Shown: positions 1-7,586, counted from the stretch's first letter. The stretch: DNA of 7,748 nt from Halothiobacillus neapolitanus (GCA_020722165.1 DYLI01000076.1:1-7748); one strand, 5' to 3'. The notes: generated by a model not told the origin, from the sequence alone. Numbers and translations: made by a program.

Positions 1-1676
1 GGCGTGAACGCTGAAAGATTCTTTTGATATCCGGTTGCGTAAAGCATGGGGCCTAACGCCAGCCCATCCAGTAGCGAGGGCACGGGATGCAGGGTGTTGG
101 CATAGAGCTCGTACATGCGGTTATCGGCCACACCCACGCCCTTGAGTTGCGCAAAGCCAAGTGAGCCTTCGGCCTTCCATGAGCCCAGCGTGCTATAACC
201 TTCCAAATCTAGCCCTTCACGCATCACCTGTCCCCATGTTGTGATCGGCTTGTCTGCTGAGGCGGGTTGGGCGCTGCCGCTGGTAGAAAGCACAGACTGT
301 TCAACATTGCGCCGCGCCAGACGGATGCGCCCGCCCTGCTCACTTTCCAGCCAACCCAGCCCCAATTCGCCACGCCATGTGGGGTCAAGGATACCGCCTT
401 GTGGGGTGCTACCGAGTCCTAGCGTCCACTCGTGCCCCTCCGGGCTGAAGTAACGTCCCTGTAGATAAACATCACGCAGGGTGTGCGCACTCTGTCGTTC
501 GTCCTCGGCATTAAATACACGGGCTTCTGCCCTTAGGCGGTAACGTTCGCTGCTGGTCATGCCTTCGAGCCGCAGGCCGTTGGTGCGGAAATTGCCTTGA
601 TCGAAAGGGGTCTCGCTGTTCTTAATGTATAGGTCGGTGCGAGCGTAGCTGGGCTGCGCTTCCGGTTGGTAAGGAGTGGGCAGGATTCGAGCGTTTTCAT
701 CCACCTTGACGCGCGGGTTGGGAGGCTGTTTTAGCAGACGCTCTCGTGCGACCGGGTCGGCGGTTAATCCGGCGAGCGGGGTGTCTGCCCCCAGTGCGTC
801 GTTGATGCGGTAGGCATCGCTGAGTTTGTTTTGCGCATTCAGGCTGAAGATCAATCCCTCCGCCGCACCTTGACTGGGTTGCAGGCGCAGGCTTTGTTCA
901 AATGCGCCACTGGCATGGTCGTATTGTGCGAGCTTGTAATGGCTCCAGCCGAGAATTTCCTGCTCGCCTGCATCCAACGGACGCAACTTGCCGAGTGCCT
1001 CCAGTTGCACGATGGCCTGCGGGAAGTCGTTCGCCTTGAACGCATGCAGCGCGTAGGCTTGATGCGTCTGGATGCGCAGTTCGCGCCAGATGTCGTCGTC
1101 GGGCATGAGCCCAAGTTGCTTGAGTGCGGCAGCATAGTTGTTTTGTACAAGTTCGGCGCGCACGACATTCGCCATGTCCTCGGCCTGGTTCGTCCAGCTG
1201 GCGACGTGGGTGAACCAGCGCTGGGCGAGCGGCCAATCGCCAACGTGCCGGGCCGCCCAGCCTTGTAGGCGTGCTGCACCCGCGTTGTGCTCGCTAAGGA
1301 TACGAGCCTCGAAGGGCTGAAGTATGTCGAGCGTCTGGGTATAGCGCTGCGTTTGAAAATCCTCATTCGCTTGGGCTAGGGCGCGCGTCATTGCATTCGC
1401 CGGCTTGGGTTGCTTGTTACGGCTGGCCGGACGAGTGCGCTGCGGCGCGGGTGCCCGAACCTCCCGCGAGGTTGGTGGCGCTGCGTTGGTTTCAGGTTTG
1501 GCTGCCTGGGCAGGAGCAGGTTGTCGGGCATCGCGCAGTAACTTAACTGTCGAGGGCAGTGGCGTGATGCTAGGCTCGGGGGCTAGGGGTTGCTTGCTCA
1601 TCTGGGCGGGCTCGGCCTGCGCGGTGGTCAGAAAACCCAGCTGAACCAAGCATAACCACACCGCGTTAGCTGTCAC
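1..1676 (-). CDS. bcsC: Cellulose synthase outer-membrane export subunit BcsC (3' end cut by window edge)
   Basis: BcsC passes the nascent glucan through the periplasm and outer membrane. The frame is open from a GTG at 1676 to the left edge (558 codons plus 2 bases) with no stop. The GTG overlaps the bcsZ stop as GTGA; the same frame has a TGA at 1686-1688, so no earlier start is possible. Residues 1-21 look like a signal peptide (hydrophobic core, AQA then Glu22), though the N-region lacks a positive charge. Residues 22-93 form a Pro/Ala-rich basic linker. Residues about 96-300 hold roughly six TPR-like helix pairs, clearest at 201-269. From about 343 the sequence resembles the BcsC C-terminal barrel domain (BCSC_C): GSTPQGG at 422-428, an RR-containing strand at 455-456, and TTWGQV at 479-484. 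It ends just before the expected GQGGYxSPQ-like motif, so by comparison with E. coli BcsC about 140 residues are missing (inference). The TPR region is short compared with E. coli BcsC (1157 residues). Confidence 0.9.
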   Translation of the reverse strand, partial: MTANAVWLCLVQLGFLTTAQAEPAQMSKQPLAPEPSITPLPSTVKLLRDARQPAPAQAAKPETNAAPPTSREVRAPAPQRTRPASRNKQPKPANAMTRALAQANEDFQTQRYTQTLDILQPFEARILSEHNAGAARLQGWAARHVGDWPLAQRWFTHVASWTNQAEDMANVVRAELVQNNYAAALKQLGLMPDDDIWRELRIQTHQAYALHAFKANDFPQAIVQLEALGKLRPLDAGEQEILGWSHYKLAQYDHASGAFEQSLRLQPSQGAAEGLIFSLNAQNKLSDAYRINDALGADTPLAGLTADPVARERLLKQPPNPRVKVDENARILPTPYQPEAQPSYARTDLYIKNSETPFDQGNFRTNGLRLEGMTSSERYRLRAEARVFNAEDERQSAHTLRDVYLQGRYFSPEGHEWTLGLGSTPQGGILDPTWRGELGLGWLESEQGGRIRLARRNVEQSVLSTSGSAQPASADKPITTWGQVMREGLDLEGYSTLGSWKAEGSLGFAQLKGVGVADNRMYELYANTLHPVPSLLDGLALGPMLYATGYQKNLSAFT

Positions 1677-2716
1677 GGCACAATCTCAGTCTGTGCAAGC
1701 TGGCTGAGCAGAATCAGCACGCTGGAGTAATAATCCTCGCCTGCGAGTGGCGGGGCATTGAATCGCTCGGTAGACCTCGGCGGAAGACAGTGCTGCATGA
1801 GCCTCTGGACTGAGCGTGCGCCCGTCGAGAGTGCATAGGGCGCTAGTTCGCCGCTTTGCAGGTCTATCCAAGCGGGCGTTGCTGCGCTGCGCCATTGCGC
1901 ATCCACACGGGCATAAAATTCGGGCAGCTTGAGCTTCCCCCAGCAGGCGTAGAGCGGGATACGCAACGCATCAAAACTAAAACGCGCTGGCCAACCGGAT
2001 GCGGGTGTCAGCTCGCCGGCGGGGGATATCTGTAGCCAGTCACTGGGAAGCTGGGGCGATCCAAAGCGGGCGTGCTGCATGAGGTTTTCGCCGCTGGCGC
2101 GCAAGGCACGCCAATCGGGAGAGGGGTCAATGCCTTGTAACTCCTCGAAGGCGGGGAAAATCCAGTAAGAGAGGTTGACGACTAGCCGATCAGCATGTTC
2201 AAAACCCTGTGCACCGGGAAGCAAGATCAGACCAAAGGCGCTGGGGCGGGTGAGTTTTTCTCGCAAGGCTCTGGCGATGGTCTGCGCTTCGTGGCGATAT
2301 GCGGGGATTTTCCAACGGGCTGCGGCTCGGCTGAGCGCCCAGGCAATTAACACGTCGCCGTCACTCGCATTGTTGTAGTCGGTGACCGGTGGGGTGTGTT
2401 CGGGCTGCCAGCGCCAAGAAAAAAAGGGATCATCATGGCGGCGCAAATGGAGGCGCGTCCAGTCCCAGATACGCTCGAAACTTGCTCGGTCGTCGGCGGC
2501 CACAGCCAGTAACATGGCGTAACCTTGCCCTTCCGAATGACTGATACCCGCATTGCCACTGTCAACAATGCGGCCATCGTCCCGTAGGAAAGTGGACTTA
2601 AAGTCATTCCAAAGCTGTGATGCGAGGGTTCCCCCCGTGGGCTGAGGTGGCGGCAATGGGTTGCACGCGGCCAGTAGTCCGAGCAGCAGTACGAGACTTA
2701 GTCGGGAGAGGCGCAT
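1673..2716 (-). CDS. bcsZ: Cellulose-operon endo-1,4-beta-glucanase BcsZ (GH8), predicted lipoprotein
   Basis: BcsZ is the family GH8 cellulase found in cellulose operons; it hydrolyses beta-1,4-glucan in the periplasm and influences the amount and quality of exported cellulose. I chose the ATG at 2716 (347 aa), 2 nt after the bcsB TAG stop. The in-frame ATG at 2821 would add 35 residues that overlap bcsB and push the signal peptide inside the protein. Residues 1-17 are a lipoprotein signal with lipobox LAAC and Cys18 as the lipidation site. Asn19 at +2 is not the inner-membrane retention Asp, so outer-membrane sorting is expected under the E. coli rule. Catalytic residues seen by family pattern are Glu62 in SEGQGYAM (general acid) and Asp249 in FSFDALRIPLY (base), with the conserved ASDGD at 117-121. 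Length is near that of E. coli BcsZ (368 aa), and the domain looks intact. The stop overlaps the bcsC start by 4 nt. Confidence 0.93.
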   Translation of the reverse strand: MRLSRLSLVLLLGLLAACNPLPPPQPTGGTLASQLWNDFKSTFLRDDGRIVDSGNAGISHSEGQGYAMLLAVAADDRASFERIWDWTRLHLRRHDDPFFSWRWQPEHTPPVTDYNNASDGDVLIAWALSRAAARWKIPAYRHEAQTIARALREKLTRPSAFGLILLPGAQGFEHADRLVVNLSYWIFPAFEELQGIDPSPDWRALRASGENLMQHARFGSPQLPSDWLQISPAGELTPASGWPARFSFDALRIPLYACWGKLKLPEFYARVDAQWRSAATPAWIDLQSGELAPYALSTGARSVQRLMQHCLPPRSTERFNAPPLAGEDYYSSVLILLSQLAQTEIVP

Positions 2717-2718
2717 GT

Positions 2719-5037
2719 CTATGCCCCCGGTTTGAAGCGTCGAGCACTGCGGCGCAGCATGAACCAGGTCATCAGGCTGGTGGTCAAAATGATGCCTAAA
2801 GTCAGGGCAATTAACAGCCAAGGCCGGTCGCTTAGATTGAGCGATATCCAGGTGGTGGCTGGAATGTCGCCAACAAAGCTGTGGTTAGCCGGAAAGGAAA
2901 AACCAAGGGCTCCCCCGGAGGTGCTCCACAACATACCATTGCCGTTCAGTGCACCCCATGTGTCGAAACCGATAAGCTGGTTAATACCATTTCTCAGGCG
3001 CTGAGGATCGTCGGCGGAAAACAGGGTGACCGTGCCGCCGCTGAATTTGGACTGGAATTGGACGGCGGCATTGCTTTGTCCAAGGCCGCGTTCGAGTGAC
3101 AGATTGGCGCTAACCGGGGCAAACCGGCGCGCGGCGAGTGGGCTTTGCAATGGGGTGTTCAGCCAGCTTTGCAGACTGGCCTGAATCTGACTTTCCTGCA
3201 CACCGACAGCCAGATTTTGCCAGCGTAGCCCCGGAATAAAGGTGCTAATTTCATTTTTCAGTGCCTCAGGAAGGTTGGCAGGCGAGCCCACCAGTAGCAG
3301 GTTGTGATCGCCCTTCAGGCTGGCAAGATCGCGCGTGACCGCAAGGCCGGTGAGTGGTGCCTTGTTCACCTGCGCCAGCTTGCCCATCAGAGTGAGGGCG
3401 GCGCTGTGAGTTTCGATATCATCATCCAGTATCACCAGTGCTCCGCCGTAGCCATCATAGGGCTGGGTATAGGGCAAGCCGGTGCGCGCCAGCAAGGAGA
3501 GATCCGGCAGGCGCATGAAGCCGTTGTTAGCTGGTAGGGCGATGCGCGAATCGTCGGCAATGCTGACATAAAGGTTGTTGCTGAAAATCGGCTTGCACTC
3601 TCCGCCGACATCGATGCCAATCAGGCTAGGGGCGAGGCTGAGTGTGTTCTGCCCGGCCTTGAGTTGGGCGACCGGGATATTGATGCGTGTGCGCCACACC
3701 TGCTCGCCATGCGGGTTGTCGAGGTGAAGAGCCTGTATGAACTTCCCGTTAAGGAGGATGTTTAGCGCTGACTTTTGGTCAAAACCCGCGCCGTAGGCGA
3801 AGCTGAGCTCAGCGGTAAGGTTGCGTTGCTGTGGGTCGAACATTTCAGCAAACGCCCAAAAATTAAGCTCGGCGGGTTTGGGATACATGCCTTGCAGGGT
3901 CGTGGTAGCGAAATCGAGACGGCTGAAACTGACCCAGCCATGTTCATCGGGAGGATTGCTCTGGTTCGGGTTGCCTTGCAGGCGGCTGAAGTCCTGGGGC
4001 ATGTCCAGACTTTTGATGTGGATGTCCTGGCGATCGGGTAAGGCCAGTTTGTGCAGGGCGAAAACTCGGGCGGCCTCGGTGACCTGCTGTGCATCAAGCC
4101 CGGAAATGAGCACCACACCGCGCGTGGGGTCGCTATCAAGCGGAAACAGACCTAGGTACGCACCCTCGATTTGTTCGAGAAGTTTGGGTGAGACGATGGC
4201 AGCCAGCGATTGACGACTGCCAATGAGAACGATGTCGCCTTGTGTGTCGCTCTGGGCTGCTAATCCGGGGAAGTAGCTTGTGTCCTGGCTCGTTTTCTGG
4301 GTGCTGGCCGCGCTGCCGCCAGAATCCACGGTCTGATAGTTGATATTCAGAGGTATGAATTCGAGCCGCAGGGCGACACCCTGTGCCGCCAGGGCGCTGG
4401 CTTCGAGAAGCGCGGGTTCGGTGCTGACGATATTAAGCGGGAACTGGTTGAGCCAAAGTCGTTTGTCAAACAACTCGTCCAGATGCGCTAGAGAGCTTAG
4501 GATCGGTTTGCGCACGGCGCGCAGGCGCAGCGTGGACTGCTGCATATCAATCTGAGTAAATAGCTCGGCCGCGCTGCCATCCTCGCATGACCCCTTGAAG
4601 TGCAGGGCGGCGAAAAAGCCCAAGCCATGGTAGCCCGCCGGTTGGTCTTGCAGGGGGAGGCTGATGCGCGCTGCATTATCGGGCTGCGAGGCCTTGAGCG
4701 GGAGTTGGGCAACAATGCGGTCATTTAGACTGACCGCGAGCATGGAGCGTGCTTCCAATGAGATGGAGTTGGTGTAGTAAAGCTCCAGTTCACTCGATTC
4801 AATTTTCATACGCGCCGGCACGGGGAGACTGAGACTGCTACGGGGAGACAAGCCGCGCAGATCAAGGGGCGCGGGGCTGGCATTGAGCACCGCTAGAGGA
4901 ATCAAGGTTGCTTCCTCGGTGTGACTGATAATGGTGCGTGGTGCAGCATGAGCAGCGTGCCCGAACGCAGTAAGCGCCCACAACAAGAGGCCGAGAAACT
5001 GGACAGCGATCTTCAATTTGTTCGGGTAACTTTTCAT
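2719..5037 (-). CDS. bcsB: Cellulose synthase periplasmic regulatory subunit BcsB
   Basis: BcsB is the periplasmic partner of BcsA; its C-terminal membrane helix is needed for BcsA activity, and its carbohydrate-binding and flavodoxin-like domains guide the emerging glucan. The product is 772 aa. Residues 1-31 are a signal peptide (basic start, hydrophobic core 11-25, cleavage likely after AHA at 29-31). The mature part fits the repeated CBD/flavodoxin-like layout: first half about 35-340 with GDIVLIGSRQSL at 267-278, second half about 365-690 with NLLLVGSPANLPEAL at 579-593. Residues about 740-760 are a C-terminal membrane helix followed by the basic tail RRSARRFK. The mature protein has just two cysteines, Cys151 and Cys481, in equivalent-looking spots of the two halves; a disulfide is possible but unproven. 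The start lies 20 nt after the bcsA stop, without a clear Shine-Dalgarno sequence. The stop is 2 nt before bcsZ. Confidence 0.95.
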   Translation of the reverse strand: MKSYPNKLKIAVQFLGLLLWALTAFGHAAHAAPRTIISHTEEATLIPLAVLNASPAPLDLRGLSPRSSLSLPVPARMKIESSELELYYTNSISLEARSMLAVSLNDRIVAQLPLKASQPDNAARISLPLQDQPAGYHGLGFFAALHFKGSCEDGSAAELFTQIDMQQSTLRLRAVRKPILSSLAHLDELFDKRLWLNQFPLNIVSTEPALLEASALAAQGVALRLEFIPLNINYQTVDSGGSAASTQKTSQDTSYFPGLAAQSDTQGDIVLIGSRQSLAAIVSPKLLEQIEGAYLGLFPLDSDPTRGVVLISGLDAQQVTEAARVFALHKLALPDRQDIHIKSLDMPQDFSRLQGNPNQSNPPDEHGWVSFSRLDFATTTLQGMYPKPAELNFWAFAEMFDPQQRNLTAELSFAYGAGFDQKSALNILLNGKFIQALHLDNPHGEQVWRTRINIPVAQLKAGQNTLSLAPSLIGIDVGGECKPIFSNNLYVSIADDSRIALPANNGFMRLPDLSLLARTGLPYTQPYDGYGGALVILDDDIETHSAALTLMGKLAQVNKAPLTGLAVTRDLASLKGDHNLLLVGSPANLPEALKNEISTFIPGLRWQNLAVGVQESQIQASLQSWLNTPLQSPLAARRFAPVSANLSLERGLGQSNAAVQFQSKFSGGTVTLFSADDPQRLRNGINQLIGFDTWGALNGNGMLWSTSGGALGFSFPANHSFVGDIPATTWISLNLSDRPWLLIALTLGIILTTSLMTWFMLRRSARRFKPGA

Positions 5038-5057
5038 TAGATACTTTTGGATGGTCT

Positions 5058-7295
5058 TTAGTGAATGCGGCCTAGCAACCGCACCCGCAGGGCATGGATG
5101 ACTTGCTGGGTGTACTCGCGCGTCAGAAATATGATGTGTTCGCCCGCATGGTACATCGCGGTACCCGTCAGGTAGGCTAGACCGGAGAGCGGTGATATGC
5201 GCTTTTGTCTTGCGTCCTGATTGTACTCGGAGAGATCGCTCCAGCCATAGACCAGACCTGCAATGGTGCGTTTTTCGCCCAGGTCTTCCGCGTTGAGCTC
5301 TAGACCAATCTGCTCGTAGCCATAACGGTTGGTGTAAATGCCAACAACTTTTGCATGCAGGCGTCGGACATGCCCCAGTGCAGGAATAAAGATATCAAAG
5401 CCCAGATTTTCGCCTGCCTTGGGACGAATGGCCGCATGGTCGATGCGCACACCCATGCCGGAGTGACTGAGGTTGAGCAGAGTGCATGGCCAGGTCTTGC
5501 CTGCATACTCCAGGCTCATGGGATAGGCATGAGTGTGCTCGGTATTGATGCGGTAGGCCGCGCGCTTTTGCGCCTTTTCCAGCATGATGCCGATAGCTGC
5601 GAGGATGAAAATGACGTTAATACTGGCCCAGACCATCGTGATACTGGTGATTGAAACCAGTTCGGGCTGAAAAATCAGTCGCAACACTCCGGCAGCCATG
5701 AACAGGGCGTTAAGAAAAAATAGGATGTAAAACGGCTTGGATAGTGAGGAAACGAAGTCTTCGCCCAATTGCTCACCCTTGGGCGTGACGGCAAATGAAG
5801 GCGAGCGCGGGCTGCGCAAAACTTCGATGATAGCGGGCAATGAGTACACGCTTTGGATGGTTTCATAAAGCTCGGAGACAAACGGCCAGCGCGTTTTGCC
5901 GTACAACACATTGGAGAGAAAAATGGCCGCAAGAATGTGCGGCAGTGCATAGGCAAGAAATTCTTGCAGATTGGCATCGTAAATTTGCAGGCCAAACAAA
6001 AGAAAAAACCCGGGAATAATCAAAAATACCATGCGTGCAAAGGGGAAGAACCAGAAAAACACCGAGGAGGTGTAGGCGAGGCGCTGGCTAATGGTCATAT
6101 TTGGCTGCGACCAAGGGTTTTTGAGCAGGAAGATTTGCACCATCCCTTGTGCCCAGCGCATGCGCTGCACAGTGAAGCCGGAGAAGGTTTCTGGTTGTAG
6201 TCCGGCCACCATGGGTTTGCCGTAATACACGCTGTTGTAGCCTAGGCCGTGCAAGCCCATGGCGGTTTCGGCATCTTCAGTAATGGTTTCGCCCGCCACG
6301 CCTCCGACGAGGTCAATATGCTTGCGGCGTAGCACCGCCGCTGAGCCGCAAAAAAAGGACGCATTCCAGAAATCCAGACCATGCTGAATCACGGTGTAAA
6401 ACATTTCGTTTTCGCTGGGCATATGCTCGAAGGTGCGTAAATTGCGCTCCAGCGGATCGGGATTAATGAAGTAGTGCGGCGTTTGCACCAGGAAAAGCTT
6501 GGGGTCTTTGAGGAAAAAACCGACGGTATTTTCCAGGAAATCCACGGTGGGCACATGGTCGGCATCCAGAATGACCACTAAATCGCCGTGGCAATGTTCC
6601 AGTGCGGAGTTGATGTTGCCGGCCTTGGCATGCAGGTTCTTCTCGCGCGTGGTGTAGGTGGCACCGACGTTTTCGCACAGTGCATTAAGCTCATGAAAGC
6701 GCGCCCAGGATTGTTCGGCAATATCCGGGCGGTTGCGCCGCTGCACTGTGCCGCCATCGTCGCACAGCCAGACCTTGAAGCGGTGCTTGGGGTAGCGAAT
6801 TTGCGTGGCGGCAAGCAAGGTGGTTTCCAGCATTCCCGCGTCTTCGTTATAGGTTGGGACGAGGATGTCCACCGTGGGCCAGAGATCAGGGTCATCCGGC
6901 AGTGGTTCGGCTTGGCGTTTGATCGGGTAGGCGTTAACGAACGCACCGAGAAAGTAGATGGCAATGCCATAAAGCTCGGCGGCAAGCAGAAGTATCGCTC
7001 CTAATAAACTGAATGGATCGTGATAGCCGATGGTGCTGCCAAGGCGCCAGGCAAGGTAGCGCAGGGTGACGAATACGGCGAGGAAGATGACGACCAGTCT
7101 AAACAGCCGCAATGTTGCGCCGAGATGCTGCTCTAGCCGGGTGTAATTGGCTTGGATAACGAAAAGCAGGCCGACCAGACTCCAAGCGAGAATGGATTGC
7201 GCGGCGACATTCAGCGAGAAGCTGGCGGCGTAGACATAGAACAGGAGTAGGCCGCCCCATAAGAACATGCTTGGTGAGGCATGGAGCAACTTCAT
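5058..7295 (-). CDS. bcsA: Cellulose synthase catalytic subunit BcsA (UDP-forming, GT2 with PilZ domain)
   Basis: BcsA polymerises UDP-glucose into beta-1,4-glucan and translocates it across the inner membrane. The product is 745 aa, close to Rhodobacter BcsA and without the long N-terminal extension of the E. coli protein. Four hydrophobic helices (about 11-26, 30-49, 64-84, 97-120) precede the GT2 domain and four follow (about 409-436, 446-465, 520-542, 549-572), giving the expected eight. GT2 residues are complete: VPTYNED at 146-152, DD at 179-180, DAD at 244-246, FFCGS at 314-318, TED at 339-341 and QRMRW at 377-381. The gating-loop motif FAVTPKG is at 501-507. The PilZ domain follows, with RxxxR at 578-582 and NLSHSG at 608-613, so cyclic di-GMP activation is expected. 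An amphipathic-looking tail spans about 701-745. The ATG overlaps the upstream micro-ORF stop (ATGA) and has no clear Shine-Dalgarno sequence, which points to translational coupling. Confidence 0.97.
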   Translation of the reverse strand: MKLLHASPSMFLWGGLLLFYVYAASFSLNVAAQSILAWSLVGLLFVIQANYTRLEQHLGATLRLFRLVVIFLAVFVTLRYLAWRLGSTIGYHDPFSLLGAILLLAAELYGIAIYFLGAFVNAYPIKRQAEPLPDDPDLWPTVDILVPTYNEDAGMLETTLLAATQIRYPKHRFKVWLCDDGGTVQRRNRPDIAEQSWARFHELNALCENVGATYTTREKNLHAKAGNINSALEHCHGDLVVILDADHVPTVDFLENTVGFFLKDPKLFLVQTPHYFINPDPLERNLRTFEHMPSENEMFYTVIQHGLDFWNASFFCGSAAVLRRKHIDLVGGVAGETITEDAETAMGLHGLGYNSVYYGKPMVAGLQPETFSGFTVQRMRWAQGMVQIFLLKNPWSQPNMTISQRLAYTSSVFFWFFPFARMVFLIIPGFFLLFGLQIYDANLQEFLAYALPHILAAIFLSNVLYGKTRWPFVSELYETIQSVYSLPAIIEVLRSPRSPSFAVTPKGEQLGEDFVSSLSKPFYILFFLNALFMAAGVLRLIFQPELVSITSITMVWASINVIFILAAIGIMLEKAQKRAAYRINTEHTHAYPMSLEYAGKTWPCTLLNLSHSGMGVRIDHAAIRPKAGENLGFDIFIPALGHVRRLHAKVVGIYTNRYGYEQIGLELNAEDLGEKRTIAGLVYGWSDLSEYNQDARQKRISPLSGLAYLTGTAMYHAGEHIIFLTREYTQQVIHALRVRLLGRIH

Positions 7296-7492
7296 GGCGT
7301 CGGGGAGGTCGTGTCGTCATCAGCCTCGGCTTTGCCTGCCTGTTCCAGGGCGCGGACGCGGGCGGAGAGTTGTTGTGTTTGCAATAACAGAAACGCGCCC
7401 ACGCCACCCACTAGGCCACCCAGCGCACCGTCCAGAAGGACGCCGATAATGAGACCGAAAAGCGTGACAAGAAACAGCGTGGTGCTGGGCAT
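7292..7492 (-). CDS. Unrecognised 66-aa glycine-rich membrane protein, first gene of the cellulose operon
   Basis: I do not recognise this as a named Bcs subunit. Residues 5-20 and 22-37 are two hydrophobic stretches separated by Asp21. The second is glycine-rich (GALGGLVGGVGAF), with GxxxG-type spacing that often mediates helix packing. Residues 38-52 (QTQQLSARVRALEQA) could form a short coiled coil, followed by an acidic, Thr/Pro-containing tail. The layout loosely recalls the N-terminus of DUF2339 membrane proteins. It does not look like E. coli BcsR (soluble), and it differs from BcsF, another small single-helix protein. Support as a real gene: its TGA stop overlaps the bcsA ATG by 4 nt, it sits directly after the intergenic region, and the hydrophobic/coiled-coil/tail order is coherent. 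The start at 7492 has only a weak TAGG 8 nt upstream. Function is unknown; a role in bcsA translation coupling or as a BcsA-associated membrane peptide is inference. Confidence 0.72.
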   Translation of the reverse strand: MPSTTLFLVTLFGLIIGVLLDGALGGLVGGVGAFLLLQTQQLSARVRALEQAGKAEADDDTTSPTP

Positions 7493-7518
7493 CGGGAAGC
7501 CTAGAATTATGATATACG

Positions 7519-7554
7519 CATCAAACCATAGATTAATTTTTTTTTTACATCAAA
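7519..7554 (-). repeat. Direct repeat TTTGATG, two copies 29 bp apart
   Basis: On the minus strand TTTGATG occurs at 7548-7554 and again at 7519-7525, flanking the ten-A tract. The spacing is near three helical turns, so both copies could face the same side of the DNA. The upstream copy contains the proposed -35 box. It could be a tandem regulator site or coincidence in AT-rich DNA. Confidence 0.3.
7525..7553 (-). promoter_or_regulatory. Possible sigma-70-type promoter of the bcs operon
   Basis: On the minus strand, TTGATG (7548-7553) is followed by a 17-nt A-rich spacer and TATGGT (7525-7530). These match the -35 and -10 consensus at 4 of 6 positions each, with ideal spacing, and would start transcription near 7518, about 25 nt before the first ATG. 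An alternative -10, CATAAT at 7506-7511, is closer to consensus but lacks a good -35. AT-rich DNA produces such matches by chance, so this is weak. Confidence 0.3.
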
Positions 7555-7576
7555 TCATTTCTATAGCCTCATTTCA

Positions 7577-7586
7577 ATAGCGCTAT
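7577..7586. promoter_or_regulatory. Perfect 10-bp palindrome, possible operator half or core
   Basis: ATAGCGCTAT reads the same on both strands. Nearby, TATAGC at 7562-7567 and GCTATA at 7582-7587 form a second inverted repeat with a 14-nt spacer. It lies about 25-35 bp upstream of the proposed -35 box, a plausible activator position. No regulator is known to me for this exact motif, and short palindromes arise by chance. Confidence 0.25.

Noticed and set aside
831..1366. Open frames on both strands (145 aa plus, 171 and 112 aa minus) inside bcsC
   Set aside because: They overlap the continuous BcsC frame, which has clear TPR-like and barrel features; their compositions are Arg/Ser/Cys-rich, as expected for shadow frames in GC-rich coding DNA.
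2717..2821. Longer bcsZ start at 2821 giving 382 aa
   Set aside because: The extra 35 residues overlap the end of bcsB in another frame, are not signal-like, and would bury a textbook lipoprotein signal that begins at the ATG at 2716.
3762..4213. 125-aa minus and 88/130-aa plus frames inside bcsB
   Set aside because: They lie fully inside the well-supported bcsB frame and show no recognisable domain; judged shadow frames.
6463..7004. Open frames on both strands within the bcsA glycosyltransferase region (138 aa plus, 135 and 71 aa minus)
   Set aside because: They overlap the GT2 catalytic motifs of bcsA in other frames and have no independent support.
7281..7580. 99-aa plus-strand frame crossing the micro-ORF and the intergenic gap
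   Set aside because: It starts inside bcsA antisense, is low-complexity basic, and runs into the AT-rich promoter gap; the minus-strand micro-ORF explains the region better.
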